A model generated the notes under the pieces. The model ran no database searches and was not told the DNA's origin. It saw only the letters and a program-made list of their open reading frames with translations. A DNA stretch of 64,000 nt. Origin: Halobacteria archaeon HArc-gm2. GTDB lineage: Archaea > Halobacteriota > Halobacteria > Halobacteriales > Haloarculaceae. Position numbers and translations under genes: made by a program. The stretch is taken from the NCBI GenBank assembly GCA_025517465.1, contig JAOPKE010000010.1, positions 62,001 to 126,000 on the forward strand, read 5' to 3'. This document shows, piece after piece, positions 32,004 to 43,045 of this stretch; position 1 is the stretch's first letter; each line of letters begins with the position of its first letter.

Positions 32004-32865
32004 CTATCGTCGTCATCCTGGTTGGATACTCACATAACGATTCTGCTCTCGCTCTCAAACGTCGATCCAGTGTGCAGTCCATCCCATGGTGGCTCCGCTA
32101 GTCAGTCTAGTCATCGTAGTCAGTTACTTACACTGAATTACCCACCCGGCGACGGTACTGATGCCGTCGTCCGGTACCACGGACGACTGGCAGGCTGCCC
32201 CTCTGACAAGGCAACCAGTTCGTGTGCGCCCCGCTACTGGGCTCGTCCGGCCCTCCGGGCCGTCCCGTCCAGTCGGCGTGGCACACACGTAACGGACAGG
32301 GCGACAAGCGGTATCGAGGACTTCCCACACAGTCACCACGGGCGATGCCACACCGACCGACGAGGAACCAGGCGACGAAGCGACCAGTGACGCCGACGAC
32401 GCAGGCCCGACAGACGACCCCCGCTGACGTTCGCGGCCCTCCAATCACGACGTTCGACGACACGGCAGGACTGGTCGACGATATCGCCCTCCTCGAACCG
32501 GCGGTCATCGACCCGCTGGTCGACCCCGCCAGCGTCGTCCAGACGCACGGAGTCCTGGTGCACGAGCCCACCGGAATCGGGAAGTCGTGGCTCGCCACCG
32601 CCTTGCTTGGCGAGTTCGTCGTGACCGAGTTCACGCCCGCGACGTTCGATGCGGTAGCGCCGAGCCCCGACATCGTCGCGAAGTTCCAGGACAGTCTCGA
32701 ATCGACTTTCAGAGAGTCGCCGAGGATGCAGCCGGTCTGTCGATGGTACAGCTCGGGAGCGTCTACGAGCGATACACGAGGCCGTGACGGCAGTCGGAAA
32801 TGGTGACTCCTTGGCTGGTGATTTCTCTCCCCACCTTCGTGGTTGTGTGTGAGACCGGCGGCGGG
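32004..32865. pseudogene. Decayed AAA ATPase and adjacent non-coding sequence
   Basis: Bases 32430-32800 on the plus strand encode TTFDDTAGLVDDIALLEPAV then GVLVHEPTGIGKSWLATALLGEF, a CDC48/proteasome-type AAA opening whose Walker A is altered (E for G at the first position), with no Walker B after it. The frame has no credible start. The remaining bases show no gene. Confidence 0.5.
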
Positions 32866-33384
32866 CTATCCCTCTCGAATGATCCGCCAGGCGGGGACCT
32901 CCGCTGACTCGGCTATCGACTCCACCTTCTCCCGCTGGAGCGAGCGGATCTGGTCGAACGCGTCGCGCATCCAGGCCACGAACGCCCGGGAGAACCGCTC
33001 CCGGACCTGTGCTTCGGAGACCGGCGTGTAGACGTACACGTGGCCGCCCTGCTCGAGGACGCGGCGGCGTCGTTCGACGATCCCCAGTTCGGCGAGGTGG
33101 GCAAGGTGGCGGGCGACCACGCTCCGGTCGTAGTCGATTTCGTCAGCGAGTTCCGACACGGTCACCCCCTCGGCCTCCATCACGCAGAGGCAGATCTCCA
33201 GTTCCGTACCGGAGACGTCGAAGACGGTCTCCAGGACCGCTTCGAGTGTCGGTTCTCCGAGGACGGACACGTGGGTCACGGACCCCATCGCCCGCCCACA
33301 GCAGCGAATATCGCCGGACCCGATGCCGAAGTTCCCGCAGTTGGAGCACTCGACCAGCCGGGGCGTGGCGTCGGCGTCGTTCAT
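32866..33384 (-). CDS. TrmB-like regulator with N-terminal zinc ribbon
   Basis: 172 residues from ATG 33384. Cys pairs CSNCGN...CCG form an N-terminal zinc-ribbon. Residues 55-120 are a winged helix (VTVSELADEIDYDRSVVARHLAHLAELGIVERR). C-terminal helix ends in WRIIREG. Resembles a haloarchaeal family of transcriptional repressors. Start chos by the charged N terminus and the TA-rich upstream. Confidence 0.75.
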   Translation of the reverse strand: MNDADATPRLVECSNCGNFGIGSGDIRCCGRAMGSVTHVSVLGEPTLEAVLETVFDVSGTELEICLCVMEAEGVTVSELADEIDYDRSVVARHLAHLAELGIVERRRRVLEQGGHVYVYTPVSEAQVRERFSRAFVAWMRDAFDQIRSLQREKVESIAESAEVPAWRIIREG

Positions 33385-33543
33385 ACGCGGCAAACGTGTA
33401 GCCAGTGCAATAAGTTCAGTAGGAAAGTCGAGGTAACCGGCCCTCTCCCCAGTCTGTTCGATTATTTAACACTATCGGCAGTGTGCAAAGCGAATGCGTG
33501 AGTGAGCTACCGCTACGGGGATAGCCCCCCTACCACCAGTTGT

Positions 33544-33969
33544 ATGCCAAAGAAAGACATGCACATACGTCGACGAAGCGTGCTGAAAATGGCCGGCGGC
33601 GCGGTGGCGGGCGCCGGGGCGTTCGTCACGCCAGTTGCCGCGGACGACGGGTTCGAGATGGAGACGCTGCCGCCGGACTTCGCGTGGGACGCGGGTGCGA
33701 GACTGCTCGGTGAGATCGACCAGCTAGACCAGAGCTGGGTCGACAAGTGGTACTTCGAGTACGGTGTCGCCGGAAACGGGTTGCCGAACGAGACCCGCTC
33801 CAGGAACTGCACCGACCGGTTCGGTCGGTGCCAGCGCGAGGGCGAGACGGTCGACAAGTACCTCGTCGGCCTCGATTCGGGAACCGACTACGAGGTCAGG
33901 GTCGTCGGCGAGACGGCCGACGGTCGGTCCGACAAGGGGTCGGTCGTCACGTTCACGACGGATACGTAA
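33544..33969 (+). CDS. Secreted fibronectin-III-like protein (Tat)
   Basis: 141 residues from ATG 33544. N-terminal Tat signal HIRRRSVLKMAGGAVAGAGAF. The mature part ends with YLVGLDSGTDYEVRVVGET...VVTFTTDT, typical of the last strands of a fibronectin-III-like domain. Function unknown. Confidence 0.7.
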   Translation: MPKKDMHIRRRSVLKMAGGAVAGAGAFVTPVAADDGFEMETLPPDFAWDAGARLLGEIDQLDQSWVDKWYFEYGVAGNGLPNETRSRNCTDRFGRCQREGETVDKYLVGLDSGTDYEVRVVGETADGRSDKGSVVTFTTDT

Positions 33970-34138
33970 GGAACAGCACCCCACAGCGGTCCCCGCGCCT
34001 ACTCGTGGCCGGGGCATTACCATCCGTATTTTCGGGCCCGACCCGACAGCTGGTCCGCGCTCCAGCCCAGGCTAGCGAATGTGTACGGTCACCTCACAAC
34101 AACCCGTTCGCTTTGTGTCTCGCGCCCGACTATCGCCC

Positions 34139-35584
34139 ATGGAGGAGTTCGATTTTCTCGTCATCGGTAGTGGCTCCGGTCTGGACGTGGCGAACGTCGC
34201 CGTCAACCAGGGGCAATCTGTCGCCGTCGTCGAGAAAGGCCCGCTCGGCGGGACCTGTCTCAACCGCGGGTGCATCCCCTCGAAGAGGCTGCTGTACCAC
34301 GCCGAGGTCGTCGAGACCATCGAACGCGCCGACGAGTTCAAGATAGATGCCGAGGTGACGGACGTCGACTTCGCCGGGATCGTCGACGAAGTCACCGAGG
34401 AGGTCGCGGAGAGCGCCTCGTCGATCCAGGATGGACTGGCCTCCTCGCCCCAGCATTCGCTGTTCCAGGGCGAGGCGCGGTTCGTCGACGAGCGCACGGT
34501 CGAGATCTCGGGCGGTGCTGACGACGGGACGCAGATCAGGGCGGAGACGGTACTCGTCGCCGCCGGGACGCGCCCGTTGATTCCGGACGTCGAGGGGATC
34601 GAGGACGTCGACTACCTCACGAGCACTGAGGCACTCCAGTTGCGGGAGGTACCGGACAGGCTAGTGATCGTCGGCGGCGGCTACATTGCCGCGGAGCTCG
34701 GTCACTTCTTCGAGACGTTCGGCAGCGACGTCTCGATCGTCGGACGGCGGCCGCACCTGCTCCCGGAGACCGACGAGGAGGTCGGCGAGGCGTTCACCGA
34801 GCGCTACGCCGAGCGGTTCGACCTCTACACGGGGTACGAGGTGGTCGCCGTAGACCAGTCATCGGACGGAATTCGCGTGGAGGCGCGACCGTATCCGCCC
34901 GAGCCAGCTGCCGGTGCCGAGGGATCCGATTCGGACGACGCCGTGACCGTCACCGGTGACGATCTCTTGTTGGCGACCGGACGGGTCCCGAACACAGATA
35001 CGCTGAACGTGGCCGCGGCAGGCATCGAGACCGACGCCCAGGGCTTCGTCGAGACGGACGAGTACCTGCGGACGACCGCGGACGGCGTCTGGGCACTCGG
35101 CGACGTCGTCGGCGAGTACCTCCTGAAACACAACGCCAACCACGAGGCCAGGGCGGTGGCCCGGAACATCTTCCGGGACGAACCGGAGCCGGTCGACTAC
35201 ACGGCGATCCCCTACGCCGTCTTCGCCTCGCCGGAGGTCGCCGGCGTCGGCGCACACGAAGAGGAACTCCGAACGGCGGACGCGGAGTTCGCGACGAACG
35301 TCTATCGGTACGGGGACACCGCCCGTGGTAAGGCCATGAAGGCGGAGGGGTTCGTGAAAGTACTCGTCGACCTCGACGGCGAGATACTCGGCTGCCACAT
35401 CATCGGCCCGAACGCCTCGTCACTGATCCAGGAAGTCGTCGTCGCGATGCAGGCCGGGTCCGGGACCGTCCGGGACATCCGCGAATCGGTGCACATCCAC
35501 CCGGCGCTCCCCGAGGTCGTCCAGCGCGCGTTCTCGGGACAGTTCAGCACCGGTGGGAGCAGCCACCACGACCACAGTCACTAG
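34139..35584 (+). CDS. FAD/NAD(P) disulfide reductase (dihydrolipoamide dehydrogenase / mercuric-reductase-like)
   Basis: 481 residues from ATG 34139. FAD motif IGSGSGLDVA at 8-17; redox-active disulfide GGTCLNRGCIPSK at 37-49; NAD-binding VIVGGGYIAAELG near 175; FAD ATGRVPNT and ALGDV motifs; interface His-Glu pair HIHPALPEV near 457. Substrate among dihydrolipoamide, mycothione-like thiols or Hg cannot be settled; no MerA heavy-metal domain is present. A His-rich end HHDHSH could bind metal. Not adjacent to 2-oxoacid dehydrogenase genes, which argues for a thiol or metal role. Confidence 0.85.
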   Translation: MEEFDFLVIGSGSGLDVANVAVNQGQSVAVVEKGPLGGTCLNRGCIPSKRLLYHAEVVETIERADEFKIDAEVTDVDFAGIVDEVTEEVAESASSIQDGLASSPQHSLFQGEARFVDERTVEISGGADDGTQIRAETVLVAAGTRPLIPDVEGIEDVDYLTSTEALQLREVPDRLVIVGGGYIAAELGHFFETFGSDVSIVGRRPHLLPETDEEVGEAFTERYAERFDLYTGYEVVAVDQSSDGIRVEARPYPPEPAAGAEGSDSDDAVTVTGDDLLLATGRVPNTDTLNVAAAGIETDAQGFVETDEYLRTTADGVWALGDVVGEYLLKHNANHEARAVARNIFRDEPEPVDYTAIPYAVFASPEVAGVGAHEEELRTADAEFATNVYRYGDTARGKAMKAEGFVKVLVDLDGEILGCHIIGPNASSLIQEVVVAMQAGSGTVRDIRESVHIHPALPEVVQRAFSGQFSTGGSSHHDHSH

Positions 35585-35729
35585 TCCGGGGGTCTCGCTA
35601 CTGCGGTCCCAGTGCCACAGCACCGGACCCAGGCCGGCGGAAATCGGCCCCGGCAGAGTCTTCGCAATCGCGCGAACGACACATAGCCGCGTCCGGTATT
35701 TACAGTCGGAACGCCAATCCCGAGTCGCT

Positions 35730-36086
35730 ATGGCAAAAGCAGCAATCGTCATTCTCGCCGGTATGGATTCGCACGCAGACAACGGTCGCGTCCTCAACGG
35801 ACTCGAAGCTGCCAGGGAGTTCGCCGAGGCAGACGGAGACGAAGTCGAACTCATATTCGACGGCGCGGGAACCCAGTGGGTCCCGGAACTCGAGGACGAG
35901 GACCACGACTATCACGACGTCTACGCGGCAGTGGAAGCGGAAGCCTCGGTGTGTGAGTTCTGTGCCGGGGCCTTCGGCGTCGACGACGCGATTCAGGACG
36001 CCGGCGTCGTCCAGGTCGACGAGAACGACGGTCACCCGAGCATCCGCTCGCTCGTCGACGACGACTACGAAATCATCACCTTCTGA
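35730..36086 (+). CDS. DsrE-family sulfur-relay-like protein
   Basis: 118 residues from ATG 35730. AAIVILAGMDSHADNGRVLNGL, ELIFDGAG, EFCAGAFGV with a Cys (near 77-80) at the position of the DsrE active Cys. These proteins are subunits of sulfur carriers, or solitary. It follows the disulfide reductase by 145 bases and may share redox sulfur chemistry. Confidence 0.75.
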   Translation: MAKAAIVILAGMDSHADNGRVLNGLEAAREFAEADGDEVELIFDGAGTQWVPELEDEDHDYHDVYAAVEAEASVCEFCAGAFGVDDAIQDAGVVQVDENDGHPSIRSLVDDDYEIITF

Positions 36087-36176
36087 GGGCAACCCGAATC
36101 GGGACTGGGGGACGACACCCACGCCAGATCCGCCACTGGAGAATCCCCGCCCAGTGGCGCTCGAAGGGTCGTAGCG

Positions 36177-36764
36177 CTATCGCGGGTCGACCTGCCTCCC
36201 GATCAAGACGAGACTCCCGACGAGCAAGAGAGCCGCGACCGGCAACAGGAACTGGAACGCTGTCAGGAGCACCCCGGACGCCTGAACACCGAGGACGATC
36301 AGGACGACTGGGCCACAACAGGCCGTCCCTGAGAGGATCGCCGGCAGACTCGCCAAGATTCCGGTGGAGGACTGGCCGAGGCCGCAGGCCCTGGGCTGGG
36401 TCCAGGCGAGGTACGTGAGCGTCAGGTTCAACCCGACCAGCGCTGCCAGGCCGAGTCCGACGAGCGAGTTGAGCGAGAAGAGGTAGGTCACCGGCCCGAC
36501 TGCGACGCTGGCGACCGGCGTGAACGAGAGGGGGCCGAGCGCTGGCCGGAAGAACGCCGACAAGGGGTCGGAGACGACCGTGACGCCGAAACCACCCAGT
36601 CCCGGCGCGAGGTGGCCGATAGCCCAGAGATACACCGCCAGGTAGCCGGCGGTGACGAAGGCGAACACGGTGCGGGCGTCCCGGCGACGGAGCGCCATCC
36701 CGGTCGCGGTGCGCGTTCGCGAGACCGCACCGGTGAACCTGGAGGCTGGTGTGGTATCAGGCAT
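36177..36764 (-). CDS. Six-span membrane protein, partner of DUF3179 lipoprotein
   Basis: 195 residues with about five to six spans and the sequence SGTACCGPVVLIVLG (adjacent Cys pair in a span). The start codon overlaps the upstream gene by 8 bases (36757-36764), so the two are co-translated. The CC pair in a membrane span suggests thiol chemistry or metal handling. Confidence 0.7.
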   Translation of the reverse strand: MPDTTPASRFTGAVSRTRTATGMALRRRDARTVFAFVTAGYLAVYLWAIGHLAPGLGGFGVTVVSDPLSAFFRPALGPLSFTPVASVAVGPVTYLFSLNSLVGLGLAALVGLNLTLTYLAWTQPRACGLGQSSTGILASLPAILSGTACCGPVVLIVLGVQASGVLLTAFQFLLPVAALLLVGSLVLIGRQVDPR

Positions 36765-37878
36765 AGACGGTCGTCTCCGGGTAGTAGGCGGCCCAGGCGA
36801 ACCACATAGCGTCGAACGTGTGAACGCGCTTCAGCGGCAGGGCGTCGGGCTGGTGTTCGATCCCCTCGGCGCTGACGACCGACCCGTCGTCGTACTCGTA
36901 CGGTCGGTCGTCGGGATTCAGGTACACGTAGCCCGTGTCGTACCGCGGGTCGTAGACGGCAATTACTGGCGTATCGCCGAGCGTCCCAGTCGCGAGTTTC
37001 TCCTCTCGCAGCGTTCGCTTCCGGACCGCCACAGCGCCGTCCGGCGTCCGTGCGCCCATGAACACCGTCTTGTGGTCGTAGCGGTCGTCGTCGTTCGTCA
37101 CCGGGAACAGCAGGTTGGCGTTCCGGTAGTAGCCGCCGGCGGGGTTGTACGAGCCGTAGGGGTCACGAGCGTAGTTCCCGGCGTAGCCGGTGTCGGTCGA
37201 GAGCACCGCCGTCTCGGGGTGAGCGTCGCGCCACCGCCCCCAGGTCGTCCAGATAAGTCGAAACTCACGCAGCGACCGAATCGGCGGGTCCTCGTTCCAC
37301 GGGCCAGGGATCGACGTGGCGAGGATCTGGGGCCACCAGGTCTCGGTCGCCCGGTCGTACATCACGAGGTTGTTGTTGATGAGCCGTCCCGACACGCCGA
37401 AGGTGGTCTCGCCGCGTTCGAACCCCTGGACCGTCCCCGTGAGCGGACAGTAGGTGACGCTGACCGGAATGCCGGCGAGTTCGTCGTTGACGATCTCGTG
37501 GGCGACGAGGATTTTCTGCGGATAGGCCTTCGCGACCCCGTCCCTCGCGACGCCGAAGACCGGGTCGCCGGCGTCGAGAAAGTCGACCGCGCCGGGGACG
37601 ACGAATCTCGGGTCGTCTATCGACGGAATGCCGTCCTTGGACGGGCCCCCGGACTGGGACGCGTCGCGGAGGTCGTTCGGCGACATCGGCAGCGGCAGTC
37701 GCTCGTCCCGCGTGGGTACGGTCAACCCCGGTGACACAGTCTCGCCCTCGGTCTCCGCTCCGGCGGGCGAGGGCGACGGCGCCGCGCCGTCGCTCGTGGA
37801 CCCGAGGAGTTCGGAACAGCCGGCGAGGCTCGCGAGGCCCGCGGCGGCGAGGAACCTCCGTCGCGATACTGGTGCCAT
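36757..37878 (-). CDS. DUF3179 domain lipoprotein (Tat)
   Basis: 373 residues. Tat lipobox: SRRRFLAAAGLASLAGCSELL, with Cys22 as the lipidation site. A proline-rich linker precedes the DUF3179 domain: PVFGVARDGVAKAYPQKIL...VNDELAGIPVSVTYCPLTGTVQGFER, with a conserved Cys in TYCPL. The family has no established function; it is thought to be membrane-linked and redox-related. Overlaps the next gene. Confidence 0.9.
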   Translation of the reverse strand: MAPVSRRRFLAAAGLASLAGCSELLGSTSDGAAPSPSPAGAETEGETVSPGLTVPTRDERLPLPMSPNDLRDASQSGGPSKDGIPSIDDPRFVVPGAVDFLDAGDPVFGVARDGVAKAYPQKILVAHEIVNDELAGIPVSVTYCPLTGTVQGFERGETTFGVSGRLINNNLVMYDRATETWWPQILATSIPGPWNEDPPIRSLREFRLIWTTWGRWRDAHPETAVLSTDTGYAGNYARDPYGSYNPAGGYYRNANLLFPVTNDDDRYDHKTVFMGARTPDGAVAVRKRTLREEKLATGTLGDTPVIAVYDPRYDTGYVYLNPDDRPYEYDDGSVVSAEGIEHQPDALPLKRVHTFDAMWFAWAAYYPETTVYA

Positions 37879-37912
37879 TCGTTCATGAGTACGACGGCGA
37901 GTTGATTAACCG

Positions 37913-38185
37913 TTGAGCGGTTGTGCGAGCGTGACACACACGTCTCGGGCGAGCCGCGACACCGCTCACCCGTCGAGTGGGCGAGGACAGGACCACCCAG
38001 CCGGTACGGTTCACCGCTTCCACGGCGATGGCCGAATACTACTGTCAAGTACACCTCTAGTCGATGCGGAGAGTGATAGTGGGACAGTGGTGGAATGCAG
38101 GCACTGCGGAACGGGAGTCGACCTCAGTGCTGAACGGTGTTCGACGTGTGGCCACGACGGGATCGCGACGTACGAAATCACGTAA
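37913..38185 (+). CDS. Small zinc-ribbon protein, start uncertain
   Basis: The last 40 residues read VVECRHCGTGVDLSAERCSTCGHDGIATYEIT, a clear CxxC...CxxC zinc ribbon. The upstream part of the frame (to 37913) looks non-coding; a start inside 38040-38090 is likelier. Short Cys4 proteins of this kind are common in haloarchaea. Confidence 0.5.
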   Translation: MSGCASVTHTSRASRDTAHPSSGRGQDHPAGTVHRFHGDGRILLSSTPLVDAESDSGTVVECRHCGTGVDLSAERCSTCGHDGIATYEIT

Positions 38186-38346
38186 GCTGACTGGAGGTCT
38201 CTGGAACTGTCGCGCTCGGTTTCTCCCAGTCGCGCAGGTTTCCAGGTTCGACCCTTGCACCCGTCGAGAACCCCGTGAGAATGGCCGAGTAATGCCGACG
38301 CAGACGATGCCGTACGTACCGGTGCGTCGAACGAGGTCTCAGCTCG

Positions 38347-39195
38347 TCACTTGCCGTACTGTCTGACCTCGCCGCGGAGGAAGAACCACCAGAGGATGGC
38401 GAAGATCACGAGCATCGGGATCGAGGCGACCACCGAGACGACGCCGGGCGGGACGGCTTCGAAGGTGAGCCCCACCGGGAGCGTGCGCCTGGCGGGGGTA
38501 TCGATGAGCAACACGGCGAACAGGAACTCGTTGTACGCGAGCATCCAGGCGAGCACGAACGCCGCCGCGAGCCCCGGTTTAGCGACCGGCAGGAATATCC
38601 TGCCGAACGCACCGACCCGGGTCGACCCGTCGACCATCGCCGCCTCCTCCAGCCACTCGGGAATCTGAGAGACGTAGGGGATCAGGAGCCAGGTCGTGAA
38701 CGGGAGCGTGAACGCGACGTACGCGACGACGAGTCCGACGTGGGTGTCGAAGAGGGGCGTCTCGAGAAAGAGGAGGTAGATCGGGATGGCGACGATGGTC
38801 GGCGGCACCATCGGAAAGAGGAGGAGCGCCCCGATGGCAGCACGACGACCGACGAAGTCGAAACGGTCGTAGCCGTACGCGGCAGTCGCGGCGAGGCCGG
38901 CACTGAGGACGCCGGTGACAGTCGCCACGAGGACGCTGTTCCAGAGATATCGCGGGACGTCCGTGGCGAACAGCGTGTACAGGAACGCGTCGAAACTGAC
39001 GCCGTCGAGCCACCAGCGGAATCCCCGGTCGAAGAACGTCTCGGGGCGGACCTCGTTGAGCGACAGCATCACCGGCCAGACGATGGGGAGGAGGACGACG
39101 AGGACGAGCGACCAGACGACACAGTGGAACGCGACGGGCCCGAGGCGCTGGCGAATCCCGGCCGTCGCGTCCGCAGTGTCTCCGGTCCTGCTCAC
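38347..39195 (-). CDS. ABC transporter permease, MalG-type, orphaned
   Basis: 282 residues from GTG 39195 (MSRTGDTADAT). Six spans and the EAA loop EEAAMVDGSTRVGAFGRIFLPVAKPGL near 195 mark a carbohydrate ABC permease. No ATPase, binding protein or partner permease is nearby: the upstream flank is a transposon starting at about 39284, and downstream is unrelated. The transporter operon was probably broken by that element. Confidence 0.8.
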   Translation of the reverse strand: MSRTGDTADATAGIRQRLGPVAFHCVVWSLVLVVLLPIVWPVMLSLNEVRPETFFDRGFRWWLDGVSFDAFLYTLFATDVPRYLWNSVLVATVTGVLSAGLAATAAYGYDRFDFVGRRAAIGALLLFPMVPPTIVAIPIYLLFLETPLFDTHVGLVVAYVAFTLPFTTWLLIPYVSQIPEWLEEAAMVDGSTRVGAFGRIFLPVAKPGLAAAFVLAWMLAYNEFLFAVLLIDTPARRTLPVGLTFEAVPPGVVSVVASIPMLVIFAILWWFFLRGEVRQYGK

Positions 39196-39279
39196 GACTG
39201 TAAACGGCGGCGTGACGACCAAGAGCATACTGGTTCGATCGGGTGGAACGGGAGTCGGTCGCGTCTGCCTTCGAAGTCA

Positions 39280-40655
<1,376 letters not shown>

Positions 40656-41076
40656 CTTCCTCCTTGCATCTCTGTGATCAAACTGATAACTGGCCCGCAG
40701 GAGATATATACGCCGAAACGAACCATTCTCACGCTAGTACCGGCACAAGTACTGGCATGGGACGCCCCGGCCATCGATAGCCATCCCCCTTGACCCCCCT
40801 ACTATCGCGCCGGGGCTTTTCGAGACGGTCGGTTAGCAAACCTAACCAAGATGGTGGTGACGTTAACCGTTCGAAACGAGGGAGTATAACTGCCGGACGG
40901 CGCTGGTGACCCTTCCGGCAACCGACGAAGGCCAGTCGTCGAGGCCATCACCTTTCACGGCTGGCTTTTCGGGACTCACGCTTCGGTCAGCTGAACGTTC
41001 TCCGGCCCTTCTGAGAATCCCCACTGGCGCCCACGGTCGGAGCAGGATTATGGATACACGGTCTCTTTCTTGAATC
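40656..41076. other. Intergenic region, no gene seen
   Basis: About 400 bases between the element and the YdeI-like gene. Some GC-rich palindromes but no reading frame or RNA fold that I can support. Confidence 0.4.
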
Positions 41077-41661
41077 ATGAACCCACTATTCTTCGAATCT
41101 CGCAACGAGTTCTGCACCTGGCTGGAAGCACACCACGACGAGGCCGAGGAGTTGTGGGTCGGCTACTACAAGGCTGACGCCGAGCGGTCCGGTATCGGCT
41201 ACGGCGAGTCGGTCGAGGAAGCGCTGTGCTTCGGGTGGATCGACGGCCTGATCAAGGGCATCGACGACGAGACGTACACCCGTCGGTTCACGCCCAGGAA
41301 CCCCGACAGCAAGTGGTCGAAGGCGAACACGGAGCGGATCGAGGTGATGGTCGAGGCGGGGAAGATGACTCCGGCCGGAATGGCACTCGTCGAAGCGGCG
41401 AAGGAGTCGGGCGAGTGGGCGGCTGCCTATCGGCTCGCCGACGACCACGAAATCCCGGCCGAACTCGAGGCGGGGCTGCGTGAGAACGAAACCACCTGGG
41501 AGAACTTCCAGCACTTCTCTAACACTGACCAGCACGCTTTCATCGCGGCCGTCGAGGAGGCGAAGACGGACGAGACGAAGCAAAAGCGCATCGAACGAGC
41601 GGTCGAACTCGCGGCACAGAACCTCCGAGCGTACGACGAGAACAACAAGCGACGGCTGTGA
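41077..41661 (+). CDS. YdeI/OmpD-associated family protein
   Basis: 194 residues. FFESRNEFCTWLEAHHDEAEELWVGYYKADAER...YGESVEEALCFGWIDGLIKGID is the YdeI/OmpD-associated signature; C-terminal RRFTPRNPDSKWSKAN. The family is linked in bacteria to resistance to peptides or bacteriocins, function unclear. Single gene. Confidence 0.9.
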   Translation: MNPLFFESRNEFCTWLEAHHDEAEELWVGYYKADAERSGIGYGESVEEALCFGWIDGLIKGIDDETYTRRFTPRNPDSKWSKANTERIEVMVEAGKMTPAGMALVEAAKESGEWAAAYRLADDHEIPAELEAGLRENETTWENFQHFSNTDQHAFIAAVEEAKTDETKQKRIERAVELAAQNLRAYDENNKRRL

Positions 41662-41790
41662 TGAGGCCTTTGTTGGAGGCAACCGTCCTTCAAGAAATCT
41701 CTTCTTCTCGTGTTCCACCTCGTCACAATTGAGGACCAAGTTACGGCTTTGCTTACCGGAAATGGTAGTGCAGTACGTGCCCTGTATCTC

Positions 41791-42590
41791 TTACTCGTTT
41801 GCTAGCCAGACGCCGTCGCGACCGGTCTCGTCGAGATAGTCGTTCAGCGCCTCTTGTTCAGCCTTGCTCAGGTCGCTCGTGTCGACGTCCAGCCGCTTGT
41901 AGAGGTACTTCTTCTGCAGCGTCTTTCCGATCGTCGAGCTATCGATGACCCGCCGCGCGGCACTCCACGTGAGCTCTGCACTGTCGGACAGCTTCATCAC
42001 GAGCCGCGTCTTCGCATATCGGCCGGGCGCGTGCAGCTTGTCCCGGCCTTTCATCAGCAACTTGCCGGCTTTGCGGAGTTTCGGCGTGCTGACCTTGCTG
42101 GTCAGTTTCGACAGCTTCTGACTGCTCTTGGCGGCTTTCGTCGCCGAGGCGCCAGCGGCGGTCTTTAGCACTTCGAACGCGACCATCCCCGTGTAGTAGC
42201 TCGTCCGGAACTCTTCGTACAGTTCGCGCTGGTCGTCGAAGCTGTAGGGATTCGCCAGCCGCTGTTGTTGTTCGAAGCCCTCGGCCATCGCTTCGATGAG
42301 CCGGCCGGGCTGGTCGAGTTGCTTGACCACCTCGACGATCTGGGTCATCGACTCGGCGTAGCCCACCGGGTCGGAGACGAGCGCTTTGACCGTCTCCGCG
42401 GTCTGGCCCGCACCGACGCTCACCCCGGAGAGGAGGCCCAGGCTATAGGCGACGCCCGAGGAGTCCATCGGCGCGCCGAAGCGCTCTGCGAGCTGGACGA
42501 ACGCCACGTCGCGCTCGATAACGACCCGCGAGCGCTGGTTCCCGTGTGCATCCTCGAGGAAGACGCTCGTCGCCGCGCCTATCTACCGAA
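41791..42590 (-). pseudogene. Displaced toxin-tail cassette 3 (fragment of the 2118-residue toxin)
   Basis: The 5' end begins abruptly (near 42580) inside sequence equivalent to the large toxin's DAHGNxRS segment and runs through the pre-toxin region almost identically (FVQLAERFGAPMDSSGVAYS) to the shared hinge RVIDSSTIGKTLQKKYL. It then diverges and stops early (VWLANE). No promoter, signal peptide or repeats. It is a silent donor cassette or the trace of a past duplication. Confidence 0.8.
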
Positions 42591-42646
42591 TAGCGTCACT
42601 AACTGAAACTACATCAAGAGTAGATCAGGGTGAACGAGAAACGAGC

Positions 42647-42994
42647 TTATCGAATGTGGCGTTTTTCTATGAGTTCACCGGTTTCCCAGTCGATGCGATG
42701 CTCGTGACTATGCCAGCATTGTGCCCATAGCTCACCATCGTCTTCCCAGAGGTAGATGTACTGCTTGTCATCAGCCGCGGTCGGAAGCGATTCCTCTTCT
42801 ATCTCCCACACTTTCTCCCCCGATTCATCGAACGCCCAGACGTTTCTATGCTTGATCTGCGAAGGTTTTCCCATAACAGCAAACAGGACGACGATCAGTT
42901 GATTTCCCTCGACGATAGTGTCGACCTCCTCTGGAAGGTCCAGCTTCTGACTGCCGATGTGGAGAGTGTTGTCCTCGTAGCTTATCTTGGTCAT
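42647..42994 (-). CDS. Putative immunity-like protein
   Basis: 115 residues, acidic, mostly strands (DTIVEGNQLIVVLFA...RNVWAFDESGEKVWEIEE...YIYLWEDDGELWAQCWHS), resembling a small beta-propeller-like repeat. It sits between two toxin cassettes like a cognate immunity gene. No family assigned. Confidence 0.6.
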   Translation of the reverse strand: MTKISYEDNTLHIGSQKLDLPEEVDTIVEGNQLIVVLFAVMGKPSQIKHRNVWAFDESGEKVWEIEEESLPTAADDKQYIYLWEDDGELWAQCWHSHEHRIDWETGELIEKRHIR

Positions 42995-43045
42995 GTTACT
43001 TCTTCAGGCAAGCAATCAGACCCATCTCCGAAGTCACTCAATACG